From the NCBI GenBank assembly GCA_900473795.1, contig UCMT01000020.1, positions 1 to 64,000 on the forward strand: a DNA stretch of 64,000 nucleotides, in the 5' to 3' direction. Below the pieces are notes generated by a model, which did not search any database, was not told where the DNA came from, and worked only from the letters and a program-made list of their open reading frames with translations. This document shows positions 35,470 through 44,666 of this stretch, piece after piece. The position numbers and the translations under genes are program-made. Every line of letters begins with the position of its first letter. Position 1 is the first letter of the stretch. The stretch comes from Hyphomicrobiales bacterium (GTDB taxonomy: Bacteria; Pseudomonadota; Alphaproteobacteria; Rhizobiales; Rhizobiaceae).

Positions 35470-37227
35470 TCAGGCCGCAGCGTGGCTCTTGCGGACGTCC
35501 TCGTCCGTAAGGATGCCGCTCGCGCGCAGCAGCGATGCAAAGCGGCCATTGCTGTGGCTGAGTTCGTTGAAGCCGCCCATTTCGACGATCCGGCCGTGAT
35601 CCATGAAGATCACCAGGTCGGCCTCGCGCACCGTCGACAGGCGGTGGGCGATGATGAAGGTCGTGCGGTCCTTGCGCAGGTTGTCGATCGCCGTCTTGAC
35701 GCGATTCTCCGTTTCGACGTCGAGCGCGCTGGTCGCCTCGTCGAGCACGAGGATCGGCGCATTCTTCAGGATCGCACGGGCGATGGCGATGCGCTGGCGT
35801 TCGCCTCCGGAGAGCCGGTTGCCGCGTTCGCCCACCTTGGTGTCGTAACCACCCTGACGACCTTCGATGAAGTCGGCTGCCGCTGCTGCTTGAGCCGCTT
35901 CCGCGACTTCGACCAGCGATGCGTCTTCACGGCCAAGGCGGATGTTCTCGCAGATCGACCGGTTGAGCAGGCCTGCATCCTGGAACACGGTGGCGATCGA
36001 GCGGCGCAGCGACTTGCGGGTCACCGTCGAGATATCGACGCCGTCGATCAGGATCTTGCCGCTGGCCGGTTCGTGCACGCGCTGCAAGAGGTTGACCAGC
36101 GTCGTCTTGCCGGCGCCGGTCGGGCCGACGATGGCGATCGTCTGGCCGGCCTTGGCGGTGAAGGAGACGTTGCGCAGGCCTTCGTTCGAGTTGGCGAAGT
36201 TGAAGGAGACATCGCGGAATTCGACTTCGCCGCGGACATGGTTCAGCTCGCCGGCGTCGGCGGGTTCTTCCCGGTCGCGGACCGAATCCTCGAGGTTGAA
36301 GAAGTCCTCGAGCTTGGCGCGGGCTTCGAAAATCTGCGTCACGAAGGCCTTCATCTGGTCGAGACGGCCGATCAGCAGGCCGGCAAAACCGATGAAGGCG
36401 ATGACGTCGCCGATGCCCAGTTCGCCCTTCTGGACGAGGAAGGTACCGATGACGAGGATGGCCATCATGGAGATCGTCGAGGCCATGCGGTTCAGCGCGC
36501 TGGCCAGCGCCCACCAGTCGAGGACCGGCAGCTGGGCCGAGATCAGCTTCTGGGTGAAGTTCTTCAGTTCGCGGGTCTCTGCCTCGATGCGGTTGTAGCT
36601 GTGCACGACCGAGACGTTGCTGATCGAGTCGGAGACATGCGAAAAGACGGTGTGATAGTGGTCCTCGACGGAGGCCTGGCCTTCCTTCGTGCGTGTCATC
36701 ACGATCTTGCCTATGACGACGTAGAGAACGCCGAGCACGACGAGGACCAGCGACAGGCGGAAGTCCATGGCAAAGGCTGTCGGGACGAGCAGCGTCAGCG
36801 CCACGGCCGTTGCCAGGTGCTGGCGCATGAATTCGAGCCAGAGGCCGAACAGCGTTTCGCAGGCGCGCAGCAGCGTGTGCAGCGCGTTGGAGGTGCCGCG
36901 CTGGCTATGCCAGGAAAGAGGCATCGCGATGATACGGCCGAAAGCTTCCGTGATCAGGGTCGAGCGGCGCGTATGCGCCAGCCGGTCGGCCTCGCGGGCG
37001 ACCAGCACGAAGGCGATCGTGTTGAAGACGCCGAGACCGGCCCACATCAGGAGCATCGGTGTCACGGCCTTTTTGGAGGAGATCGCGTCGATGATGCGGC
37101 CGAACAAAATGGGCTCTGCAATGGTGATGATCGCCAGGACGATGTTGGCGATAACGATCGCAGAGACGCGAAGTTTGTGAACGGCAAGATACTGAAGCGC
37201 TCTTGCGTAGACCTGGAACAATGACAC
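35470..37227 (-). CDS. ndvA: Cyclic beta-1,2-glucan ABC exporter NdvA/ChvA
   Basis: A 585-residue half-transporter with an N-terminal six-helix membrane domain (about residues 20-300) and a C-terminal ATPase: Walker A GPTGAGKTT, signature LSGGERQR, Walker B ILVLDEATSALD and the H-loop IIAHRLST. It exports cyclic beta-1,2-glucan to the periplasm. The start is GTG 37227, giving the known NdvA beginning MSLFQVYARALQYLAVHK and preceded by AGAGGGA at eight bases; a longer frame from 37287 has no such support. It is convergent with ndvB-opgC and so regulated separately. Confidence 0.96.
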   Translation of the reverse strand: MSLFQVYARALQYLAVHKLRVSAIVIANIVLAIITIAEPILFGRIIDAISSKKAVTPMLLMWAGLGVFNTIAFVLVAREADRLAHTRRSTLITEAFGRIIAMPLSWHSQRGTSNALHTLLRACETLFGLWLEFMRQHLATAVALTLLVPTAFAMDFRLSLVLVVLGVLYVVIGKIVMTRTKEGQASVEDHYHTVFSHVSDSISNVSVVHSYNRIEAETRELKNFTQKLISAQLPVLDWWALASALNRMASTISMMAILVIGTFLVQKGELGIGDVIAFIGFAGLLIGRLDQMKAFVTQIFEARAKLEDFFNLEDSVRDREEPADAGELNHVRGEVEFRDVSFNFANSNEGLRNVSFTAKAGQTIAIVGPTGAGKTTLVNLLQRVHEPASGKILIDGVDISTVTRKSLRRSIATVFQDAGLLNRSICENIRLGREDASLVEVAEAAQAAAAADFIEGRQGGYDTKVGERGNRLSGGERQRIAIARAILKNAPILVLDEATSALDVETENRVKTAIDNLRKDRTTFIIAHRLSTVREADLVIFMDHGRIVEMGGFNELSHSNGRFASLLRASGILTDEDVRKSHAAA

Positions 37228-37686
37228 TGTCTTATCCCTCTTGGGCAGCTGGTTGCGGTGCAATGAAAAGCAACAGGGCATTTGCATCGCGGTATAAGTT
37301 ACTGAGAAGGAAGGATATCCGGCGAAAACAAACGTTGTGGATCATCATCCTTGATAACCCTGCTCAGTTCTTTCCGGTAAATCTCCAGTCCTTCTTTTGT
37401 TTTCCATGGCAAAACAAAACATCGTCTTGATCAACTTTCAGGTCGAACGAGCAAGCCCATCTGTGATAAATACCGGGTGAGACAAATTGCACGTGTCGTC
37501 CGGTAGAATTATTCATAGTTTGCTATTTTTCGCGCCTTGCGGGTGAACGGCGATGCGGTGTTAGGTGGTTCCATGGCTGACGGAGGGATTATTGCGCTTG
37601 CAACATGAATGGGTGCTGAACAGCATTCATGTTGCGCTGCGGTGGGCGCGGTCAAAGGCCGAAATGGATTTTTTGAAGGGGCATTT
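37228..37686. other. 459-bp AT-richer spacer between ndvA and luxR-type gene
   Basis: A visibly less GC-rich stretch than its neighbours, with no convincing gene on either strand. It should carry the divergent promoters of ndvA and of the LuxR-type regulator. The only clear structure is the inverted repeat at 37600-37635, annotated separately. Confidence 0.5.
37600..37635. promoter_or_regulatory. 12-bp inverted repeat upstream of luxR-type gene
   Basis: GCAACATGAATG (37600-37611) and CATTCATGTTGC (37624-37635) are perfect mirror images separated by 12 bases. It lies about 50 bases before the regulator start. It could be an operator for autoregulation or a transcript hairpin. Confidence 0.5.
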
Positions 37687-38427
37687 ATGAATATTACGTT
37701 GCTGGTGCAGTTTCTGGCGCTCATCGACGAGATGACGAGCAGGGACGAGATTGTTCAGGAGTTCGAGCGGGTTCTGGACCGCTACGGCTTTGACTATTAC
37801 GGCATCGTCCGCCAGCCGAAGCCGAATGAAAATCCGATGAGCCTGCTGCTTGCCGGACGCTGGCCCGATGGCTGGCCGCAGGTCTACATCAAGAAGAAAT
37901 ACGTCATCATCGACCCGACGATTCGCTTTCTCGGCCATGCGCAGCGGGGGTTCCGCTGGCGCGAGACGCTGGTTGCCTTCCGCTCCGATCCGCACCGCAA
38001 GCGCATGGAGCGTATGATGGTCGAGGCGCGCGGCTATGGTCTCCATGATGGGTACATTTTTCCCGTCCACGGGCGTCGCGGACTGCTCGGCAATTTGTCG
38101 CTTGGCGGGCGCGTGGTCGATCTCAGCCCGGTGGAAATGAGCCTGTTCGACGGCATCGCCAAGAAGGTTTTCTGGCGGCTTCTGGAACTGACGGATCCGA
38201 CAGTCCTCGCCGAAATGGTCTCCAGCGTCGATGTGCAGATGACCCGCCGCGAAATGGAGGCGTTGAACTATCTGGCCGACGGCATGACGTCGAACGAGAT
38301 CAGCCGGATCCTCGACATCTCCAACCATACCGTCGACTGGTACATGAACGGCATCCAGGAAAAGCTGCGCGCGAAAAACCGCCATCACGCCGTCGCCCTG
38401 TCCTTCCGCCTGGGATTGATTTCTTGA
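37687..38427 (+). CDS. LuxR-family regulator with autoinducer-binding domain (orphan)
   Basis: A 246-residue regulator. The N-terminal part (about residues 15-160) fits the acyl-homoserine-lactone-binding domain: W and Y in GWPQVYIKKKYVIIDPTIRF, and RRGLLGNLSLGG before the linker. The C-terminal LuxR helix-turn-helix reads LTxREMEAL-like MTRREMEALNYLADGMTSNEISRILDISNHTVDWYMNGIQEKL. ATG 37687 has GAAGGGG upstream; an earlier in-frame ATG (37609) lies inside the palindrome. No luxI-type synthase gene is in the window, so it is a solo regulator here. Its ligand is unknown. Confidence 0.88.
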   Translation: MNITLLVQFLALIDEMTSRDEIVQEFERVLDRYGFDYYGIVRQPKPNENPMSLLLAGRWPDGWPQVYIKKKYVIIDPTIRFLGHAQRGFRWRETLVAFRSDPHRKRMERMMVEARGYGLHDGYIFPVHGRRGLLGNLSLGGRVVDLSPVEMSLFDGIAKKVFWRLLELTDPTVLAEMVSSVDVQMTRREMEALNYLADGMTSNEISRILDISNHTVDWYMNGIQEKLRAKNRHHAVALSFRLGLIS

Positions 38428-38537
38428 CGGAAATGAACGCCCTCATGCCGACTCTGAAATTGAACTTCCTGTCATGAACCGCTAATAGTCCTTTTCGCGG
38501 TGCAACATGACCGTGTTCAAGTCTTGAGGAGTCCGAC

Positions 38538-41500
38538 TTGCCCATTTCAAAGATCCTTGTCGCCAATCGTTCTGAAATTGCCATCCGTGTGTTTCGCGCG
38601 GCCAACGAACTGGGAATAAAAACGGTTGCGATATGGGCGGAGGAGGACAAGCTCGCGCTCCATCGGTTCAAGGCGGACGAGAGCTACCAGATCGGCCGCG
38701 GGTCGCACCTCGCCCGCGATCTCGGTCCGATCGAGAGCTATCTCTCGATCGATGAAATCATCCGCGTCGCCAAGCTCTCGGGCGCCGATGCCATCCATCC
38801 GGGCTACGGTCTTCTGTCGGAAAGCCCGGAATTCGTCGATGCCTGCAAGGCGGCCGGTATCATCTTCATCGGGCCGACCGGTGACACGATGCGGCGCCTC
38901 GGCAACAAGGTCGCCGCCCGCAATCTCGCGATAGAAATCGGCGTACCCGTGGTGCCGGCGTCCGAGCCGCTGCCGGATGATCCTGCCGAGATCCAGCGAC
39001 TCGCCGGAGAGATCGGCTATCCGGTCATGCTGAAGGCGTCCTGGGGCGGCGGCGGGCGCGGCATGCGCGCGATCCGCGACCCCAAGGATCTGATCCGCGA
39101 GGTGACGGAAGCCAAGCGCGAGGCAATGGCCGCTTTCGGCAAGGACGAGGTCTATCTGGAGAAACTCGTCGAGCGTGCCCGCCACGTCGAAAGCCAGGTG
39201 CTCGGCGATACCCACGGCAACGTGGTGCATCTGTTCGAGCGGGATTGCTCGGTCCAGCGCCGCAACCAGAAAGTCGTCGAGCGCGCCCCGGCTCCCTATC
39301 TCACGGAAGCGCAGCGCCAGGAGCTTGCCGGCTATTCAACCCGGATCGCCCAGGCGACGAACTACATCGGCGCCGGTACCGTCGAATATCTGATGGATAT
39401 GGACACCGGCAAATTCTACTTCATCGAGGTCAATCCGCGCATCCAGGTCGAGCACACCGTCACCGAGGTCGTCACCGGCATCGACATCGTCAAGGCGCAG
39501 ATCCACATCCTCGAGGGCTTTGCCATCGGCACGCCGGAATCGGGCGTGCCGAAGCAGGAGGACATCCGTCTCCACGGCCACGCGCTGCAGTGCCGGATCA
39601 CCACGGAAGATCCGGAGCAGAACTTCATTCCCGACTACGGCCGCATCACCGGCTACCGTTCCGCCTCCGGTTTCGGCATCCGCCTGGATGGCGGCACGGC
39701 CTATCCGGGCGCTGTCATCACGCGCTTCTACGATCCGCTGCTGGTCAAGGTCACCGCCTGGGCGCCGACGCCGAAGGAAGCGATTGCGCGCATGGACCGG
39801 GCGTTGCGCGAATTCCGCATCCGCGGCGTTGCGACCAACCTCACCTTCCTCGAAGCGATCATCAGCCACCCGAAGTTCACCGACAATTCCTACACCACCC
39901 GCTTCATCGATACGACGCCGGAGCTGTTCCAGCAGGTCAAGCGCCAGGACCGCGCGACGAAGCTCTTGACCTATCTCGCCGACGTGACGGTCAACGGTCA
40001 CCCGGAAGCCAAGGGCCGGCCGAAGCCGAGCGCGGATGCGGCAAAGCCGATCGTTCCGCACAGCAACGCCGCGATCGCCGACGGCACCAAGCAGAAGCTC
40101 GACGCGCTCGGCCCGAAGAAGTTCGCCGAATGGGTGCGGGCCGAAAAGCGTGTGCTTTTGACCGATACGACGATGCGCGACGGCCATCAGTCGCTGCTCG
40201 CCACCCGTGTGCGTACCTATGACATCGCCCGGGTCGCCGGCACCTATGCCCGTGCCCTGCCCAACCTGTTCTCGCTCGAATGCTGGGGCGGCGCCACCTT
40301 CGACGTTTCGATGCGCTTCCTGACCGAGGATCCGTGGGAGCGTCTCGCCAAGGTGCGCGAGGATGCGCCGAACCTGCTTCTGCAGATGCTTTTGCGCGGC
40401 GCCAACGGCGTCGGCTACAAGAACTATCCCGACAATGTCGTCAAATACTTCGTCCGCCAGGCGGCCAAGGGCGGCATCGACGTCTTCCGCGTGTTCGACT
40501 GCCTCAACTGGGTCGACAATATGCGCGTGTCGATGGACGCGGTCGCGGAAGAGAACAGGATCTGCGAAGCGGCGATCTGCTATACCGGCGACATCCTCAA
40601 TTCCGCCCGGCCGAAATACGACCTGAAATACTACACCGCGCTCGCCGCCGAGCTGGAAAAGGCCGGTGCGCACATGATCGCGCTGAAGGACATGGCCGGC
40701 CTGTTGAAGCCGGCGGCGGCGACCGTGCTGTTCAAGGCGCTGCGCGAGGCGACCGACCTGCCGATCCATTTCCACACGCACGATACGTCGGGCATTGCGG
40801 CGGCAACGGTGCTTGCTGCCGTGGACGCGGGCGTCGACGTCGTCGATGCGGCGATGGACGCGTTCTCCGGCAACACCTCGCAACCTTGTCTCGGCTCGAT
40901 CGTCGAGGCGCTGCGCGGCTCCGAGCGCGATCCGGGCCTCGATCCCGAATGGATCCGCCGCATCTCCTTCTACTGGGAAGCGGTGCGCAACCAGTATGCC
41001 GCCTTCGAGAGCGACCTCAAGGGGCCGGCGTCGGAAGTCTATCTGCACGAGATGCCGGGCGGCCAGTTCACCAACCTCAAGGAACAGGCCCGTTCGCTCG
41101 GGCTGGAGACCCGCTGGCATCAGGTGGCGCAGGCCTATGCCGATGCCAACCAGATGTTCGGCGACATCGTCAAGGTGACGCCGTCGTCCAAGGTGGTCGG
41201 CGACATGGCGCTGATGATGGTCAGCCAGGACCTGACGGTCGCCGATGTCGAGAACCCGGCCAAGGATGTCTCCTTCCCGGATTCGGTCGTGTCGATGCTG
41301 AAGGGCGATCTCGGCCAGCCGCCGGGCGGATGGCCGAAGGCGCTGCAGAAGAAGGCGCTGAAGGGCGAAAAGGCCTATACCGCCCGTCCGGGTTCGCTGC
41401 TTGAGGATGCCGATCTCGACAAGGAGCGCAAGGACATCGAGACCAAGCTGGAGCGCAAGGTCAGCGACTTCGAATTCGCTTCCTATCTGATGTATCCGAA

Positions 41501-41996
41501 GGTGTTCACCGACTATGCGCAGGCCGCCGACACCTACGGTCCGGTCTCCGTCCTGCCGACGCCCGCTTACTTCTACGGGCTATCGGCCGGCGAGGAGCTG
41601 CTGCCGGAACTCGAAAAGGGCGTGTCGCTGGTCATCCTGCACCAGGCCAAGAGCGAGCCGGACGAGCAGGCCATGGTCAAGGTGTTCTTCGAGCTCAACG
41701 GCCAGCCGCGCCTGATCAAGGTGCCGGACCGCAACCGCTCGGCCTCGAGCGCCGCGCGCCGCAAGGCCGATCTTGGCAACGCCGCCCATCTCGGCGCGCC
41801 GATGCCGGGCGTCATCTCGACGGTCTCCGTTTCGGCCGGCCAGACCGTCAAGTCCGGCGACGTGCTCTTGTCGATCGAAGCAATGAAGATGGAAACCGCG
41901 CTGCACGCCGAAAAGGACGGCACCATCGCCGAGGTGCTCGTGCGCACCGGCGACCAGATCGACGCAAAGGATCTTTTGATCGTCTACGGGGCTTGA
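38538..41996 (+). CDS. pyc: Pyruvate carboxylase
   Basis: A 1,152-residue biotin enzyme making oxaloacetate from pyruvate, bicarbonate and ATP. The biotin carboxylase domain (about residues 1-460) has KASWGGGGRGMR and EVNPRIQVEHTVTE. The carboxyltransferase domain (about 540-820) has TTMRDGHQSLLATR, the carbamylated-lysine region ALKDMAGLLKP and HFHTHDTSG. The C-terminal carrier domain has EAMKMETAL with the biotin Lys at about 1117. The start is TTG 38538, since no ATG precedes the conserved PISKILVANRSEIAIRVFRA; GAGGAG lies seven bases upstream. A monocistronic anaplerotic gene. Confidence 0.97.
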   Translation: MPISKILVANRSEIAIRVFRAANELGIKTVAIWAEEDKLALHRFKADESYQIGRGSHLARDLGPIESYLSIDEIIRVAKLSGADAIHPGYGLLSESPEFVDACKAAGIIFIGPTGDTMRRLGNKVAARNLAIEIGVPVVPASEPLPDDPAEIQRLAGEIGYPVMLKASWGGGGRGMRAIRDPKDLIREVTEAKREAMAAFGKDEVYLEKLVERARHVESQVLGDTHGNVVHLFERDCSVQRRNQKVVERAPAPYLTEAQRQELAGYSTRIAQATNYIGAGTVEYLMDMDTGKFYFIEVNPRIQVEHTVTEVVTGIDIVKAQIHILEGFAIGTPESGVPKQEDIRLHGHALQCRITTEDPEQNFIPDYGRITGYRSASGFGIRLDGGTAYPGAVITRFYDPLLVKVTAWAPTPKEAIARMDRALREFRIRGVATNLTFLEAIISHPKFTDNSYTTRFIDTTPELFQQVKRQDRATKLLTYLADVTVNGHPEAKGRPKPSADAAKPIVPHSNAAIADGTKQKLDALGPKKFAEWVRAEKRVLLTDTTMRDGHQSLLATRVRTYDIARVAGTYARALPNLFSLECWGGATFDVSMRFLTEDPWERLAKVREDAPNLLLQMLLRGANGVGYKNYPDNVVKYFVRQAAKGGIDVFRVFDCLNWVDNMRVSMDAVAEENRICEAAICYTGDILNSARPKYDLKYYTALAAELEKAGAHMIALKDMAGLLKPAAATVLFKALREATDLPIHFHTHDTSGIAAATVLAAVDAGVDVVDAAMDAFSGNTSQPCLGSIVEALRGSERDPGLDPEWIRRISFYWEAVRNQYAAFESDLKGPASEVYLHEMPGGQFTNLKEQARSLGLETRWHQVAQAYADANQMFGDIVKVTPSSKVVGDMALMMVSQDLTVADVENPAKDVSFPDSVVSMLKGDLGQPPGGWPKALQKKALKGEKAYTARPGSLLEDADLDKERKDIETKLERKVSDFEFASYLMYPKVFTDYAQAADTYGPVSVLPTPAYFYGLSAGEELLPELEKGVSLVILHQAKSEPDEQAMVKVFFELNGQPRLIKVPDRNRSASSAARRKADLGNAAHLGAPMPGVISTVSVSAGQTVKSGDVLLSIEAMKMETALHAEKDGTIAEVLVRTGDQIDAKDLLIVYGA

Positions 41997-42013
41997 GCAT
42001 TCCGATACCAAAG

Positions 42014-42046
42014 AAACGGCCGGGCTTTGCCCGGCCGTTTGCGTTT
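42014..42046. terminator. Bidirectional terminator between pyc and ABC transporter
   Basis: AAACGGCCGGGC (42014-42025) and GCCCGGCCGTTT (42029-42040) form a 12-bp stem with a TTT loop, followed by GCGTTT. It lies between convergent genes. Confidence 0.85.
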
Positions 42047-42807
42047 CAAATCTCGTAGTCGTTCCCCATGTTCAGCGAGGAAATGAACTTCTTCGTGCGT
42101 TCCCGCTGCGGCGTCTGGAAGATGTTCCTCGGCGGTCCGCTTTCGACGATCAGGCCGCCATCGAGGAACAGCACCTGGTCGGCGACTTTCGAGGCGAGCC
42201 GCAGGTCGTGGGTCGCCATGATCATCGTCGTGCCTTCGGCCGCGAGCCGGTTCAAGACCTCGACCACTTCCTCTGCCAGTTCCGGGTCGAGCGCCGAGGT
42301 CGGCTCGTCGCAGAGGAGGACGCGCGGCGAGGGGGCCAGCGCACGGGCAATCGCCACGCGTTGCTGCTGGCCGCCGGAAAGCGTTGCCGGCCAGGCATCG
42401 GCCTTGTGGGCCATGCCGACCTTTTCCAACAGTTCGAGCGCGCGGGCCCTGGCCCTGTCCTTCGGCCATTTCAGGACGGTCACCAGCCCTTCCATGACGT
42501 TCTCGATCGCTGTCTGGTGCGGGAAAAGCTGGAAGTTCTGGAAGACCATGCCGGTCTGGCGGCGCAGGCGCTGAATGGCGTCCCAGCCGGTCTTCCTGTG
42601 GGGGGCAAACTCGATGCGCTCCTCGCCCAGCCTGATCGCGCCGGATGTTGGGATTTCCAGGAGGTTGACGCAGCGAAGCAGCGTGCTCTTGCCGCCGCCG
42701 GAGGGGCCGACGAGCGCCGTCACTGTGCCTTCGGCGATGGTGACGCTGATGTCCTTCAAGACGACATTGTCGCCGAAGCGCTTTTCGATATGGGTGAGCT
42801 CGATCAT
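42046..42807 (-). CDS. Amino acid (cystine-type) ABC transporter ATPase
   Basis: A 253-residue importer ATPase of the polar amino acid class. Walker A is GPSGGGKST (a Gly-Gly-Gly variant), Q-loop MVFQNFQLFPH, signature LSGGQQQR, Walker B VLLCDEPTSALDPE and switch MATHDLRLAS. The start overlaps the permease stop by four bases. The set (binding protein, permease, ATPase) resembles the FliY-YecS-YecC cystine system of E. coli, but specificity is inferred mainly from the binding protein. Confidence 0.92.
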   Translation of the reverse strand: MIELTHIEKRFGDNVVLKDISVTIAEGTVTALVGPSGGGKSTLLRCVNLLEIPTSGAIRLGEERIEFAPHRKTGWDAIQRLRRQTGMVFQNFQLFPHQTAIENVMEGLVTVLKWPKDRARARALELLEKVGMAHKADAWPATLSGGQQQRVAIARALAPSPRVLLCDEPTSALDPELAEEVVEVLNRLAAEGTTMIMATHDLRLASKVADQVLFLDGGLIVESGPPRNIFQTPQRERTKKFISSLNMGNDYEI

Positions 42808-43484
42808 GCGCGCGCCTCCAGGAAGCCGCCATAGCGGGCAAAGCGGTTTTCCAGCCGCACCTGCAGGGCGGAGAGAACGGAGCTGAGCGCCAGATAGATC
42901 AGCGCCGCCTCGATATAGAGGATCAGCGGTTCATAGGTCGTGGCGACGATGCGCTGCGCCGTCTGGAAAAGCTCCGGCACGGTGATGGCAGCGGCGAGCG
43001 AGGTGTCCTTGACCAGCGAAATGAAGGTGTTGGACAGAGGCGGCACGGCAACGCGGGTCGCCTGCGGCAGGATGGTGCGGCGCATCGCCTGGCCCCAGCT
43101 CATGCCGATCGAATAGGCCGCCTCCCACTGGCCGCGCGGCACCGAGGAGATGACGGCGCGAATGATTTCGGAGGTATAGGCGCCGATGTTGAGCGTGAAG
43201 CCGATCAGCGCCGCGGGAAAGGCGTCGAGCAGGATGCCGAGGCTCGGCAGGCCGTAGAAGATGACGAAGAGCTGTACGAGCAGCGGCGTGCCGCGAATGA
43301 CCCAGACATAGAAGCGCGCCACGGCGACCAGCGGTTTGGCCCCGAAGAGACGGGTAATCGCCGTCAGAAGCCCAAGTGCAAGGCCAAGACCGAAGGACAA
43401 GAGCGTCAGCGGAATGGTGAAGATCAATCCGGCCCGCAAAAGCGGCAGGAGCGAATCGAGCATGAGTTGGAGCCAGGAGGGCAC
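42804..43484 (-). CDS. Amino acid ABC transporter permease
   Basis: A 226-residue HEQRO-type permease with five or so membrane helices. The N-terminal LRAGLIFTIPLTLLSFGLG and the conserved YVWVIRGTPLLVQLFVIFYGLP are typical, and the EAA-loop region is EAAYSIGMSWGQAMRRTILPQATRVA. It forms a homodimer in the inner membrane. It is overlapped by the ATPase gene, and lies 111 bases after the binding protein gene with a hairpin between. Confidence 0.92.
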   Translation of the reverse strand: MPSWLQLMLDSLLPLLRAGLIFTIPLTLLSFGLGLALGLLTAITRLFGAKPLVAVARFYVWVIRGTPLLVQLFVIFYGLPSLGILLDAFPAALIGFTLNIGAYTSEIIRAVISSVPRGQWEAAYSIGMSWGQAMRRTILPQATRVAVPPLSNTFISLVKDTSLAAAITVPELFQTAQRIVATTYEPLILYIEAALIYLALSSVLSALQVRLENRFARYGGFLEARA

Positions 43485-43504
43485 GGACAGGGCCTTTCAA
43501 ACGA

Positions 43505-43539
43505 CATGATCCGCCCCGGAGCCTCCGGAACGGATCATG
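43505..43539 (-). terminator. Intercistronic hairpin (attenuator) binding protein-permease
   Basis: CATGATCCG (43505-43513) pairs with CGGATCATG (43531-43539), with further CCGGAG/CTCCGG pairing inside. It sits between the binding protein gene and the permease gene and probably limits expression of the membrane components. Confidence 0.6.
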
Positions 43540-43595
43540 CCTTATACTGGAGTGAGGAACGCGGCGAAACCAGTGCGGTCACGCCGCGACCGGGA

Positions 43596-44372
43596 TTACT
43601 TCGAAACGTCGGCGCCGAAATACTTTTTTGAAATCGCGTCATAGGTGCCGTCGGCCTTGATGTCGGCCAGCGCCTTGTTGATCGCTTCCAGAAGCTCCGG
43701 CTCGCCCTTGCGGATGATGATGCCGGAATAGTCGGCATTCGCCTGCTCGGCGGCGATCTTCACCGGCGCATCCGGCTTGTGCTTCTTGAAATCGAGGAAG
43801 GACAGGCTGTCGTTGATCGTCGCGTCGGCGCGGCCGGTCAGGACAAGCTGGATCGACTGGTCGAAGCCATCGGTGCCGACGAGTTCGGCGCCGGAGGCCT
43901 CAGCCAGCTTGCCGAAGTTGCTGGTCAGCGACTGCGCGGCCTTCTTGCCCTTGAGGTCCGGGAAATCCTTGATCTCCTCATTCTCGGCCTTGACGATCAG
44001 CACGGCCTTGGAGGCGATGTAAGGCTCGGAGAAATCGTACTTCTTCTTGCGCTCCTCGGTGATGCCGACCTGGTTGATCACGGTGTCGTAGCGGTTGGCA
44101 TCGAGGCCGGCGATCAGCCCGTCCCACTTGCCTTCGAGGAACTCGGCCTTGACGCCCAGCTTGTTGGCGATGGCTTCACCGATCTCGACGTCGAAGCCGA
44201 CGAGCTTGCCGCTTTCATCGTGATAGGTGAAGGGTGCGTAGGTACCTTCCGTGCCGATCTTCAGCGCCCCGGCCGACTTGACGGCCTGAAGGTTTTCGCC
44301 GGCAAAGGCCGGAGCGATCGAAACCAGCTGCGCGATGGCGGCGGCGGCGAGAAGTGTGTGAACCCATTTCAT
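43596..44372 (-). CDS. Amino acid ABC transporter substrate-binding protein (cystine-like)
   Basis: A 258-residue periplasmic binding protein with a signal peptide of about 24 residues ending APAFA. The ligand pocket motifs GTEGTYAPFTYHDESG, GFDVEIGEAIA and LDANRYDTVINQVGITEERKKKYDFS resemble the E. coli cystine-binding protein FliY/TcyJ. That supports uptake of cystine or another sulfur amino acid; general polar amino acids remain possible. It is the first gene of the operon and is followed by an attenuator-like hairpin. Confidence 0.9.
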   Translation of the reverse strand: MKWVHTLLAAAAIAQLVSIAPAFAGENLQAVKSAGALKIGTEGTYAPFTYHDESGKLVGFDVEIGEAIANKLGVKAEFLEGKWDGLIAGLDANRYDTVINQVGITEERKKKYDFSEPYIASKAVLIVKAENEEIKDFPDLKGKKAAQSLTSNFGKLAEASGAELVGTDGFDQSIQLVLTGRADATINDSLSFLDFKKHKPDAPVKIAAEQANADYSGIIIRKGEPELLEAINKALADIKADGTYDAISKKYFGADVSK

Positions 44373-44666
44373 CGTGTTTTTTCCATCTTTCTGTCCGGCC
44401 CGTCGCCGGTGTGAGAGGACAATCGCATATGGTCCCGCCGCCTACAGCGCACAAAACTTCAATTGTGCGGCGCAACAGCGAAGGTTTTTCTCCAATTCCG
44501 GCCGTTTCCACGCAAAATTGGCGCCGATCGCTCAAATTCAAGGCGGCTTGTCTGTTTTGACGGCACGTTTTTCCAGAAATCATACAAATCGGTTGAATTG
44601 CGAAGAATGTGCGTGTATGCCTGTTCGTGCCGATTTATCCGTAATCATGCACGATGTGGCCGAACC

